Made by a program: the position numbers and the translations under genes. Under the pieces are notes generated by a model. The model did not search any database, was not told where the DNA came from, and was given only the letters and a program-made list of their open reading frames with translations. This document shows positions 49,959-62,293 of a stretch of 64,000 nt of DNA, piece after piece. The stretch is from assembly GCA_002245135.1 (NCBI GenBank), contig NGBS01000295.1, forward strand, positions 186,001 to 250,000. The letters run 5' to 3'. Numbering within the stretch: position 1 is the first letter of the stretch; every line of letters starts with the position of its first letter. Source of the DNA: Proteromonas lacertae (Eukaryota; Sar; Bigyra; Opalinata; Proteromonadidae).

Positions 49959-52883
49959 CTATTCAAATTTTACCTCAATTATTTCAATCCAGTCTTCTCT
50001 ATGGAATAATTCTATCATGGGATATATCTTTTCAGGAATATTTTCACATATCACTATACTCTCAGTGTTTTCATATTGAAACTTCATTTCATGTTTATTC
50101 ATATCATAAATCATTGTGTATTCTTTCTTATCACCAGTACAAAGAGGATGATCATGATTACTTTGTTTAATTGATGGAAGTGGTAAATTACCTTCTTTCA
50201 TATCATGAACTACCCATTGATGAAATATATTACTAAACCAAATACAACTCATTTTATTACTTAGGAATAGTTTAAATGGTCCTTCATATTTTGGTGTAGT
50301 AAAAAAGCCTAAGATTATCCAACCATGGTTATAGTCTTTTTCAAATTCATCAGTTTTACTGATATTTCTACTTCCTAAATTCTGTCTATATCTTATAGAA
50401 CATACTCCACTATTATTATCAAGTGAGAAATTAAGGTAACAATATGAATAGAAATGTCGATTTACTTTCTTCATTGTATAATCATCTGCAAATTCTAAAT
50501 CTGATCCACAGTTTGTTTGATCAAAGTGATATTTTGGATTTCTATTGAATGGAGTATTTAATGTACCTTTTATTCTTGGCTTTTCATCTTCATCTTGAAC
50601 TTTAATAGTTGATTTTTCTGGAATACTAAAGAAATGTTTTTCTAACCAAAATCTAAATTCTGTTCTATATTTTATATCATATCTAGACTTATAATTGAAT
50701 AAGTCAAATATCAATGACAATTTATATAACATTCTTTTATCATCTGCTTCTTCTTCAGTATTTTCATCAATATACTTTTCCATTGTTGGAATAAATTGAT
50801 CATCAATAAACAAAGTCATACAAAATGGTATGTTTTGAATTAAGAAATTTGTAGTTGGAGGATTCTTTTGAATTTCAACATATGCTTCTAATAATAAATT
50901 CACAGCATCTTGAATTACATCCCATTTATCACATGGAAATTTCATTTTAAAATATATAATTGTTGAAAGTATAATTAAAAACGTATTTATGTTATATTTA
51001 CCACTTTTATGAGCTTTCACTGCATGAATTACATAATCTATTATATTCTGATAACTAAACTGATTTCGATATTCATCAGTCATTGTATAAAATGGACTAT
51101 TCTTTTTGTTCTTTTGTCTATCAAATACATTTTCTTCTAATTCTAATACCAATCTATCCATCAATTCATTATTTGTATCTGGAGGTTCATAGTATAATCG
51201 AATTGTGATTGAATAGTTTGATGGTATTTCTAACTTAGTAACATTCTTGAAGTAATTAATCGATTCTTTATCACAAAGTGAAAAGTCTATTAGATTGAAT
51301 AAATCTTTAAATCTCTCTAAGATTAATTCTATAGTAATAATAAAATAAATTCAAATACCTTCATCTTGATGATTATTACAATAATCATGATAGTATTCAA
51401 GTGTATATCTTAGAATTTCACTTTCATTACTTATAATCATCTCTGTATTAAGAAGATATTTAAATGATTCGATCGAGAATTCATCAAATTCTATTCATAT
51501 TAATCATTATTATAGTAATTTTAATTATATATATATATTTATATATATATATTCATACTTGTCTTCAGTAATCTATAACCGTTGTATTTTATATAATCAT
51601 TCAATACAGGCTTTATCTCGTCAGGATAATCCCAATTATCAGATGCAGCAATTAATAGTCTTTTCATCATTCTCATATTGAAATGAGTGTTTATATAATT
51701 CGCACAATCTATTAATAAGTCTTTCAACTCGAAATATGAACTACTCAATAATATATCTATCACATTATTAGAACTCAATTCGATTATCCCATTACCCAAA
51801 TACTTTATTATCTCGATCAAACCTCTTCGACTGATTATATTTGGTAATATCACAATTCCATTATTTTCTTCTTCATTCTTCAGTATCTCACAGAATTTAT
51901 CACTTTCTAAACTTAATAACATCTTGTTACCTTTCACATTTTCTTCATTAGCATATTGAAACTCGATATCACTCAATCCTTTATTCATTAATTCATTTAT
52001 ATACCCTTCATTAGGTAAAACTCTTTCTATCTTCATTTCATTTATTATCAACTCTTTTTCTTCTTCTTTTTCTTCTTGTTTGTTATTATCTTCAAGTTTT
52101 GGAATTTCTGGTATATTCAATGTGTACTGACGATTTACATATTCAGTTTCTTCACAAATATCAAATGGAGTAAGTATTTTCATCTTTTCTATTATATCTT
52201 CATCACATTCACCATAATTTATTAAACTAAACAGCTCTAACCAATCATCTTCATCTATATCATTTTGATTTCCATCATAAAACGATATACAAATATCTAA
52301 TACTTCTTTCTCACTAGGAACTTTCATATTTTCAATTCTCATTAAATAATATAATTCATCATAATTATCATTTATATTACTCATTATGTCAAAACCATTT
52401 TCCATATAATAACAGTTTAATATCTTCATTAAGTCTTCTTCTTCTTCGATTTCTTTGATTATCAATAAAAACATCTCACCAATTTTTGCATTTAATACAC
52501 TCTTCAAATATACATATAGTTTCAATTTTATATCATCAATATGAAAATAAACGCAACAACAAACAATAGAATAGATATTATCTTCATTCAATTCAATTAT
52601 TCCATATCCATAATATCTCATTATTTCTCTCAAACCACTTAAACTAACCAACTCAGAAGGAAACACAAATTCACGACTCTCAGGTTCTTCTTCAAAGATA
52701 TCTTCAAATTCACATGAACATGCTGACAGCAATGATTTTAGACCATCAATTTTATCACTACCATATTTGAAACTAACATCACCTCCAAATTTTTCAGTTG
52801 CTTCAATTATATATCTATACTATATCAAGATTTTTACTATACCCATTTACACCAAGATTATTTCGAATAATGAAGTTACTCAT
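49959..52883 (-). CDS. BTB/BACK-SPRY-like protein, copy C
   Basis: Copy identical to copy B at the 3,313-bp period, including its introns and spacer. Start 52883 and stop at 49959. Domains are the same two BTB/BACK-like units followed by a helical linker and a SPRY-like C-terminus. Only flanking sequence beyond 53175 distinguishes its upstream side. Confidence 0.75.
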
Positions 52884-53428
52884 GAAATATAAAAATATAA
52901 AAGATATTATCAACAAACAACTATATTGATTGAATCAGATGACAAAATTATTTGAAACATATAATATTTTAGTTTTTAATGGGATGATATTTAATAAAAC
53001 AAACAAAAGAGAAAAGATGTTTTTTCAAATATCATTAATATTTACGATATTAAAAGAAGAATGTATATTTAATATAAATATTATTTTCAAAACATTCAAT
53101 ATATACAGATGATGAAGAAAATATTATTGATGTAAATTGACATATACCATGTCATAAATGGTAATATGAGTTTTTCTATTGAATTAATGTAAATATCAAT
53201 GTTTTTATATGAGTAGAAGTATTATTAATCCTGTTTGTACAAACCTTTTGAAGTAAAATTTAAAAACGTTTCATTCATTGTATATATTGTATTATTTTTC
53301 TTTGACATGCTAAAGCAATTTAAAACATTATCTAATTGAAATCTAGTAGTTATTCTATATTTTATAATGTTATCTTACTTTGGGGGTATCGAAATATTAA
53401 TCGAAAAAAACGAATTTTTCATTTTATA

Positions 53429-54217
53429 ATGATGGATGGTGAATTAGAGAGTCTGGTATATTTTCTTGTTATAAAATAGTTAACGCAATTGAAAAACGAA
53501 TTTCAAGATGCGCCGCACTTTGATGAACAAGATCTTTATAGTCGTTTAGGTGTATAGCATTTGACAATAATATTTTAGTTATCAGATTCAGAGGAAGATA
53601 AAGACTTTATAAATACTTTAGCACAAGAGTTATTTTCTGAATTAGTTAGTCATATAGCTTCTTGTGTAGAAACTTTTCAGAAAAAGGACTGGGATGTATA
53701 TTATAACTAATTTTAATACTAGAATCTCCGTATTGCTGCTCACACAATAAAAGGTTCATGTGCAAATTTATCACTTAAAAAAGTATCAAAAGCTGCAGAA
53801 GTATTAGAAAAATCAAGCAGAGCAAGAAACGAAGGTAAAATAGATGATGAACATTACATTCCAATATTTTATGAATTTTTTGAATTATTATTAAATGAAA
53901 TTGATTTATCTTACAAAGACATTAGTAAATTTATCACAGAATATGACAAAGGACCACTTGATAAAGCTATAAAAGAAGGTAAAACAATATTACCAAATGG
54001 AAGTAGTGGTAATAAACCTGTAGAAGTTGTAAATCCACCAGAACCAGAAAAACCTAAAGAAGAACCAAAACCAGAGCCAAAGCAAGCAACAGCTAAAGTA
54101 GCACCAAATGATAATGTAAATACTTCAGCACCATCACCTCCACAACAATCTCAACAACAGAATCAACCAGAAACAAAGAATGGAGGTGGAGGTGGTGGTT
54201 GTTGTATAATTTTTTAG
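53429..54217 (+). CDS. Histidine phosphotransfer (HPt) protein with C-terminal CaaX box
   Basis: The start (two ATGs, MMDGELESL) and three short introns lead to NLRIAAHTIKGSCANLSLKK (53722-53783), the HPt motif with the phospho-accepting His in AAHTIKGS. This domain relays phosphate between hybrid histidine kinases and response regulators. A Pro/Glu-rich tail follows, then a Gly run and the last residues CCIIF. CIIF is a CaaX box, and the Cys before it could be acylated, so the protein is probably prenylated and held at a membrane. The third exon joint near 53558-53590 probably ends at a CAG instead of TAG. No kinase partner lies in the window. Confidence 0.85.
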
Positions 54218-54319
54218 GTTATTGTAAATTTAAAAGAATTGTTATTTTTGACTTATTTTATATTATGTATTTCATGCGAATATTGAATGGAATTATAAAA
54301 AATATATATTCATTTTATT

Positions 54320-55816
54320 TTAATAATTTGAAGAACTATCATCTCCCTTATCTGGTTTACCATACTCTATATAATTAGGAGTTTCAGCTGCTCTATATTC
54401 TTCAATCAGTTTCATAACAACTTCTCTTGAATCATCAAATTCAGATAAATCATCCTTAAACATTGGCTGTGATCTGTATTGATCTAAAAATGCTTTTCTA
54501 TCCATTATTTTATCATACTGTTTAATACAATTTTGGAATAACTATAATTTAAGAGAAAAGAGTAAAAATATACTTGTGAAACAGATGTATGATTTGCTAA
54601 CATAAGCCCAGTCACTTTATGAGTTGATTTTATATAAGGAGATCTCTTTGATAATGCCACTTGAATAGATGCTGGTCCCCAAGGTATCCATTTCACTGTT
54701 CCTCTTTCTCTAATCTTCTGCAAGCTCTTATGCACTTCTGTAGGATCTACAACACCTTGAATAATATTTAATATAGATATATAACATCCATTTCGAGGAT
54801 TACTAGAGACCATTATATTCTTTTGTTGTAATAATCTACTCATTACATCTCCAACACTCGTCTTACGAATATCACTAGCAGCGTTCTCTAATGATAAGGG
54901 AGTATATCCTGTCATTAAATAGTGACATCGTGGTGTTGGGATTAAGGAGGCTATTAATCCAACTAAATCATTGTTCATATATCCAGGATATCGTAATGTA
55001 CTAGTACTACTAGCCATTACAGTAGAAACTAATGAATTAATTTGAGTTACTTTTGGATTGCTCAATTTAAGACGTTCTACTGCTATTTTATTCAATGCTG
55101 TGTTATCTAAAACAACTACACAATCGGCATTCAATGTTAATCGTTTAAGGGTCAACAATGAGTTATAAGGTTGTACAACTACATCAGATGCATTTTTGCC
55201 TTGATCTGGAAATACAGAATATGTCTGTATTAACTTTTTGGGGAAATGATCATTTAAATTCTCTAATAAATAACTTCCCATACCTGATCCAGTACCACCT
55301 GCTATACTGTGAGTTAATACAAATCCTTCTAAACTATCACTCATATCTGCTTCTCGATTTATCATATCCATAAGAACTTCATGAGCTTTATCAGCTTGAC
55401 TGTAACCACTTCCCCAGTTATTTCCTGCACCGCCACCAGCTTCAGATACAAAACTATAATAGTAAAAATATTATAATAAATACATGTTTTCTGTATTATA
55501 TAAATCTTTATATTCTGAAGTTCTAATTTCATTTATCACACGAGGTTCAAGATCAAGAAGTAATGCTCTGGGTATATAATGATCATCATCAGCCTATTTC
55601 CATAAATGAAATAAAAAAAGCAGATACTTGATAAAAGAAAACGTCTTTTCTGTCAGTACCATTTATGGCATATTCTTGCAATACTCCATCTGGTGATATA
55701 CCATGTTCTTCTGTTAATCTCTTCCAGAAAGCAGAGCCAACTATTGATAAATGATAAATAATAATACTCTGATTTCCGCATTGACCAACCTGAAGTGTTA
55801 TTATTTCTCTAGGCAT
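54320..55816 (-). CDS. TUBG: Gamma-tubulin
   Basis: Nucleates microtubules in gamma-tubulin ring complexes at basal bodies and spindle poles. Start [16 protein letters not shown] at 55816; after a 27-nt intron [20 protein letters not shown] follows. The GTP-binding loop is [35 protein letters not shown]-type sequence (here [11 protein letters not shown]), [20 protein letters not shown] and the C-terminal [13 protein letters not shown] confirm gamma rather than alpha or beta. Five or so introns of 30-45 nt. Length of about 440 residues is normal. Convergent with the HPt gene, divergent from eIF3j with 84 bp between starts. Confidence 0.97.
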
Positions 55817-55900
55817 AGTTATTCTAAGTCTAAATTTAAAATTGATTTGAAATTAGCTTGATTCACTCAAACATTATTTCTTTCATTTCTTTCAATTCAC

Positions 55901-56728
55901 ATGTCTTGGGGTATTTAGTGATTTTTGTAATTGTTTACAATAGAAGACGAAGACTTTGATATTGTCGTGCCTGATATTCCAGCTGTTGCACCCGAAGCAC
56001 CACCTCCTGCAACAACAGAGCTAGTATATGATGAATCACAAGAAGATACACGAGAAAAGGTATTATTTTGAGTATGTAATTGAGTTAGTGTGTTGGTTGT
56101 GATGGTGTTGGTAAAGTAGATCCAAGTAGAAATGGTGAATTAAAAAAAGGTTTAGAACTTTTAAAGAAAGAAAGAAAACCAGTATTAGCAAATATAAATT
56201 ATATTATCATAGCTAACAAAAGCACAAATTAGAGATTTAAAAGACAAAGCTAGACAGAAGAAACGCAACGAAGAAATAGATATAAGCGCAGTAGATGATC
56301 CATATTTAAGAAAGAAATTAATTCAAGAAGAACAAGAAAGAACTGAATTAGAAATAATGGAAGAACAGATAATGGATGCAGATGAATCAAATAAAGATAA
56401 CGCTACTGCTGCTGATCAAAAAGATAAAAAAGTAGATTTATCAACAGCAGCAGCTCAAAAGAATTATTTAAAGCAATTTGGAGAAGAAGCTTTGAAAGTG
56501 AAGAATCCAGAAGCTACTAAAGAAGCACTTTGTGATTTAATAAGACAATTAGGACCAATTTTCAATACTACAGATTTAGATAATATTGCTGTTGTATGTA
56601 GTGTGAAAAAGAATGATAATAAGAAGAAGAAGGATAAAAAACCAAAGTTAAAGTTAGATACTAAACAAGATATATTTGATGATATGGGAGATTATGATGA
56701 TATTGGAGATGAATATGATTTTATGTAA
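55901..56728 (+). CDS. EIF3J: Translation initiation factor eIF3 subunit j
   Basis: Exon 1 is ATG TCT TGG G, spliced to EDEDFDIVVPDIPAVAPEAP. The middle has LTKAQIRDLKDKARQKKRNE and YLRKKLIQEEQERTELEIME; the C-terminal block is QFGEEALKVKNPEATKEALC, then DLDNIAVVCSVKKND and a Lys-rich stretch ending YDDIGDEYDFM, like the DYEDFM end of human eIF3j. The subunit helps scanning ribosome recycling and start-codon selection. Two short introns (after GAAAAG near 56060 and near 56186-56216). An insertion CVGCDGVGKVDPSRNGEL between the acidic N-terminus and the core is unusual. Confidence 0.9.
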
Positions 56729-56988
56729 TTTTGTTATTTTTTTTCTTTTTGGTTGTTGTATTTATGGCTAATTGCTACTCCATTTACATTAGAAATGAGT
56801 GTAATTTATCGTTAAGCACAAACATTAGATAAATAATTGAATCTTTTTTAACATAAGTTTGTGTTACTCACATCAAAACATTTCTTAACAAAAATGCAAA
56901 TATATATCACATAAGTAATCCTCACTCAGCAAGTGTAAGGATTGAGTTTTTCACATTTTGCCGTTTCATTTTAAAAATACCATCAAAG

Positions 56989-59900
56989 ATGTCAATGAAA
57001 TATTTGTTAACTATGATTTTGTTTTTGTTTTATGTGGGACCATCTTCGGCGATAGATATGTATGATAATAATTCTAATTTTATAGAGATTCTCGTGCTTG
57101 TAATAAAAACGACTTTATAACAATAATCGATTTATATAAGGCAAGTCTAAATGATGTAACACAAGAATATGTGAGTATATTGAATGCTGCAGATAAATCT
57201 TTTAAAGCACCTATTTCAAATGCACAAATTCACAAACCTAGTGATTTTCAAGTGTGTGGAGATACTGGCATGCTATTTCTTATTAATGGTACTCTATCTC
57301 CAAATGTTCACATATCTTATAATTCAAGAGATACTAGTGATGTCAATAATGATGATTTACTTCAGAATTTAATAGAAAAGTTAGGACTTAATGAAAATGT
57401 GTATGTTTTTTTCCAATTTATAAATATATAGTCTTGCAGGATTGAAAGAATTAAAAGAATATGATTTTTCTCATATATTTATGTCATTAGGAGATATACC
57501 AGTTCTAACAGCAATCTATCCAAATACAGACCCAGTATTTTGTGGATTAGATTTCATTCAACAAGATGAGTTGCATTATGGTTGGTACCCTGGTTCACTA
57601 CTAGAAAATAACCCTAACTGCAAAGTATATGGAACAACCATCGTAACTAGGTCAAATTTAAATACTGTTCCAATTTTAACATATGCCAAGCCGATATGTT
57701 CTGGTTTTGGTAGTAGTAGAAAAAGACATGGTGTGATTGGTGTAAATATTGATATTAGTGTATGGTTAAACACATATATTTATCCAATGGATGGTGCATT
57801 TGTTTTCTTATCTGATAATGTGAATAGGTTTTATACTAATCAACCCGCTTTAATTGAATTCTTTGGATTAGAAAAGAGTAGATATTATGATTATAAATAT
57901 AGTGATATTCAGAATGATTTCAATAAAATTCCAGACATTGTAAAGAAAGGAGATACAAATGATATAAGTATATATTATTACTCTATTATTTTTCTATTAT
58001 AGTTGTTGTGAATAACACTGAATATTTCATTATAAACAGAGAGATAATTCCTGGTATAGTTTACCTGACAAGCATCGCTAATACTTATGATTTAGAGAAT
58101 AGATATAAATGGGAAGTTGAACCTGAAATGTGGTTAAGATATAGCACTGATGATAATGAAACAATTGGTTATATTAAAATAGAAAATACTGGTGAAGATA
58201 CAGACGTACTGCAATTCTCCATTAATAATAATAGTCCAAAGTATAAGTTTAATGTAACAACTGGTGTTTTAAAGAAAGAAGAACCTGTTGTTGTTGAAGT
58301 TACTGTGGATTTGAGAAATAAATCACCTTTTGAAGATATTATAATCAGTCCAAAAACCTTTACTAAAGAATGTTATAGTGATTATAGAGTAAAAATTAAA
58401 ACTAAAATAATAGACTGTAATTATTCTGATTATACTTATGAATTAGTGAATGATGATTATCTACTAGATGTTAATTTTCGTAAACTAGAGAATAGTACTT
58501 GTAGAGGTGGACCAATCAAATTAGAAGATCAAAGAATTGATAGAGGAGAAGGCTTTATTGGTGATTTATATTATCCAGATTTGATTACTTTAGTTTTAAC
58601 TGCTATTTTGATATTAGTAAGTATAATACTACTATGTATGAGAAAGAAGTATAATTTGTTGTTAAAAACGCAAGTATTATTCTTATTGAACTTTACTTTG
58701 GGTTATATTATATTTGGAGTATATTCTGTTATCCCAGTTAATAATGTTTGCATTGTAAAGTTGTTATTTTATCATATTGGATGTGTGTTTATGTTAAGGT
58801 ATATATATAATTATATATATTTATGTTAATAAATAGTGGATTGGTATGTATAACGAACTATTTAGTAGCTCAAGAGGTAAAGAAATTAATGATATTTGAT
58901 TTAGATATTGTTTATTTCTTAAAGAGATTCATTCCAATTGCTGTTGTTGCAATATTATGTGTTGCTACAACATCAGAGAATAATGAAAGAATAGAAGAAA
59001 CTTTTCACTTTTATGATTTCTATTCAGTTACTGTTACTACATGTGGAAGAAGAAATTGGAGGTTTTTGGTTGGAAATGCATCTGAAGTATATATATATAT
59101 ATATATGATTCTTGTCATTATTATAATGAATAGATTATAGCAACTCTGTTTATCTTATTTGATACAATTACACTACTTCGTTCAAAAGTGGATAAAAGTT
59201 CATTTATTTTAGCTGTTGCTGTTCAAATTGAAAATGTTTTCTTTATTCTTTATATTATTCTAAATTCAGTAGAAGTTATTAATCCATTTAAATATTGGAC
59301 AGTTCAAATAGCACATATATTAATGAATATAGTCTTTTTCTGTTGTTACTTTTGTATATTTGACTTCCGTATAAAAAGAAAAGGCAAAATTAATCCATTA
59401 GATCAAACTGCAGCAGTTTATACATCAATCCTATCAGATCCAATCACCAGGACTTGTTTATTCTACCATATGATAGAATTACATCAACAAGAGAATCTCT
59501 TATTTTGGGAAGATATAACACGATTTAAGACAATATCAAAATCAGCAAATGAGAATCAATTACTAGAATATTGTCAGAGAATTCAAAATAGATACATTTC
59601 TGATTCATCTCCTTATCAAATTAATATTGCTGCTGATTTGAGGAATAATATAGAAACAAGAATTGATAGTGGAGATGTAGATCCTGAAGTATTTGATGTT
59701 GCTTATGATGAAATTGCAAATCTAATTAGACAGAATTGCTGCTCTTCGTTTTTACTAAGCAAACATGCAAATACTGCCAAACAAATGTTACAATGGTTTA
59801 AAGGATTTGAGGAATTAACTCCTGAATTAAAAGAAGCTATAAAAAAGAAGATAACTAATATGAGAATTGATAATTTACATCGTGCACAATCATTTACAGG

Positions 59901-60477
59901 TAATAGGACTAATACAAATGGTTCAACTAAAAGATTGAATAGTAAAAAGACTAACACAAACAACCAAAATAACTCAGTAAGACGACAATATTCAATGGCA
60001 GTTAGTGGTGCAATGATTCAACATGTATTTAGTGGTTTAGGAGCAAATAATGATAAAGTGTTATTCTCTGTATTTTCTAAAGATGAAGAAGAAACTGCAG
60101 AAGCTTTATTGAAGTTAGATTCTCAACATTTCTCAAGTGGTGGTTGTAATAGTGTAGGTAAAAAGAGTATGAATAATAGAGTTCTTCAACCACCAAGATA
60201 TAATAGTTTACAACCTAACAGTAATTTAAGCCCAAGAGGTGCTAATGGTATAGCAAGTCCAAGTGCAAAAGCTATGTCTCCTACTAGAATTAATAGAAAT
60301 ATAAGTAAAAAACCAAGTACTTTATCACCTATGAATAAATCTGAAAGAAAAGTTGTTTCATTAGAGAATAAAAATCTTACTCTATCTCCTCTTAGTTTCT
60401 CCGCCAATCAACGTACAATTCTACAAGATCCACCTGCTTTGAGTTTGAATGTTCCAGTTGAATTGAAAGAGGAGTAA
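56989..60477 (+). CDS. Seven-helix receptor with Cache-like ectodomain and cytoplasmic RGS domain
   Basis: A signal peptide (MSMKYLLTMILFLFYVGPSS) precedes an extracellular region with the Cache-like GVIGVNIDISVWLNTY motif (57730-57780) and Cys-rich stretches. Helices follow, starting DLITLVLTAILILVSIILL (58570) to FFCCYFCIFDFRIKRK (59340-59390). The cytoplasmic part has an RGS domain (about 59420-59840; HQQENLLFWEDITRF, AYDEIANLIRQNC, LLSKHANTAKQML) and a long Ser/Asn-rich tail. An RGS domain speeds GTP hydrolysis by a G-alpha subunit. Introns of 25-55 nt lie near 57413, 57971, 58800 and 59088. The layout joins ligand sensing, G-protein coupling and signal termination in one chain, as in plant RGS1 and some protists. 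Confidence 0.87.
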
Positions 60478-60638
60478 TCTCTGTTCAATAAGTATTTATA
60501 AATAACTGTTTATATCTTTAAAATGTAATTACACTGTTGTAGATATTCATCCCCTTTTAATAAAAAACACAAATTAATATTAAAAATGGTATTTTATATT
60601 TACACATCTTAAAATCAAATCTTAAAAATAATAACAAC

Positions 60639-61720
60639 CTATGCTTCTGTCTCTTCCATACCATTTGCAATTGATGAATGATTAAAATAATTTACTGGAT
60701 TAAATAAATTCATATTTGGAACCATTCTAGCTTCCTGGTCTGATTCAAAACCACCTTCTTCAAAGGATGATCTATCTCCATCTTCCGATTCTGAATCTGA
60801 CTCTAATTGTCCATAAACTTTCTCACAATCATCAAATGTATATGGTATTAAGTTGTTAAATATCTGTTCTGGATCACTTGGTAATTCTTCGCATGAGTAA
60901 ACATAGTAATCATGAACATAATCATCATCTCCAATTTCTCTTTCTTGATCTTCAGCAATATAAGAGGTTAACATATCGACTAGTGTTTGTATAATTTGCA
61001 CATTACATGGATTATTCATTCTGTAAACGGTTTGTACAATATCAAGTGCATTTTGACCATGGAAGTTGTATACATTCGCTTTTGCTCCATGAGTTCTAAG
61101 GGCCTTTATAACTTCTATATTTCCTTGTGCTGCTGCTGCCATCAACGCTGTAACACCATCAGCGAAAGGTCTTCTGAAATTAACATCAACTCCCAATGCT
61201 ATAGCTTTAAATATATCATCAAATTGACCGTGGATGAATCCATTAAATATTCCTTCATCCATTAACCTCTATACAAAATATTAAACAATCAAGTATATAC
61301 TTCGAACGGCTTCATTCCATTTGCGGTCATGGTACGAAAATTATCACTATCGCCACTTGTTTTCATGGCAGGCCTATAGAATTAACAATCAAAAAGCATA
61401 CGGTAGTTCAATTTCTTCAATTTTATAGGTATTTGTTTGAGAACATATTGTACTAGGTAAGGTACGATCCATTTTGTTCTGCTGTAGATGATTAACTAAA
61501 AATTGTTGTAGGTCTTGTTCGGTTATATTAGACGGCAAACAGTCGATTCGTTTAAAAATAAGTCTAATGGGATCATTATAATATAAATATACAGAGGGTT
61601 TTCACCTGATTGGTCGAACCCCACGCAGTTATCTATAGTTTTCGTACCAGTGATATATAACTTATCTCTAACTGCTTCGTGGGGTCTTCTTTTAACTCTT
61701 ATCACGGTAGATGCTATCAT
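60639..61720 (-). CDS. Iwr1/SLC7A6OS-like protein with ankyrin repeats
   Basis: Start at 61720 gives STVIRVKRRPHEAVRDKLYI, like the LRVKRKR start of SLC7A6OS/Iwr1. Across introns the protein reads LIFKRIDCLPSN and PAMKTSGDSDNFRTM, then two ankyrin repeats (GVTALMAAAAQGNIEVIKAL, HGAKANVYNFHGQNALDI; 61050-61190), then the acidic block DDDYVHDYYVYS followed by an acidic tail, like the DDYVYDIYYLE motif of Iwr1. Iwr1 guides nuclear import of RNA polymerase II. The ankyrin insert is not part of the human or yeast protein. The match at each end is short, so this is a moderate call; alternatively it is an unrelated ankyrin protein. Confidence 0.55.
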
Positions 61721-62293
61721 AATCTATAAAAAAATAATGGCTTGGCTTGTATTAAAACTTATAAAATGAATAGCCAATCAATTTACTCAACTGACATTAT
61801 TCACTGTATGGTGTTTTTTCTCGACAACTGAGAAGAAAAAGGTTATAAAAAGGTTATATGTGAATGTGTTGATTTTTTATCAGTACATATAAACCTTAAG
61901 ATTGGGATAGTTTCTTTTAGATCGCTCATTAAATGCTAGTTTATGAGGAATGTATATGGTTGTGTTTATTAGATATTATTATATGTGTAATTTAAATATT
62001 AGCGTGAGATGATGTACTCATTCCACATTTTTGGAATCGATTGAAATATCAACTGTAAAAAGTAGATATTCTTGTAATATACACCTAATATGATTTTTTG
62101 AAATATTTAACTGAATATCGGAGATTGTAACGAAAAGGATGTATTTTCATCTTCTTAAAATTAAACTCTTTGAATGTAATTATTATGCAATGAATTAAAA
62201 TATTATTTAAATATTAGCTGATTATTATGGCTGAATAATCATTTTCTATTTCTAAAAATATACTCGTTTTGTTGTTTCATTTTTAATTAAAAA
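61721..62293. other. Intergenic, no gene seen
   Basis: Upstream spacer between two divergent genes, the longest empty stretch in the window. It is AT-rich with short A/T runs; I see no tRNA, repeat or conserved motif. Confidence 0.5.

Larger units (their letters stand above)
44788..53175. repeat. Perfect tandem array, period 3,313 bp, 2.53 copies
   Basis: Sequence at any position from 44788 to 49862 recurs 3,313 bp downstream with no difference seen in genes, introns or spacers. Left limit: bases before 44788 differ from those before 48101. Right limit: 53176 is C where the earlier copy has A. The array holds copies B and C of the BTB-SPRY gene whole and the BTB half of copy A. Perfect identity points to a very recent expansion, or to assembly duplication. 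Confidence 0.93.

Noticed and set aside
44788-53175. CRISPR array or other short-spacer repeat
   Set aside because: The repeat is gene-sized, has no spacers, and the organism is a eukaryote.
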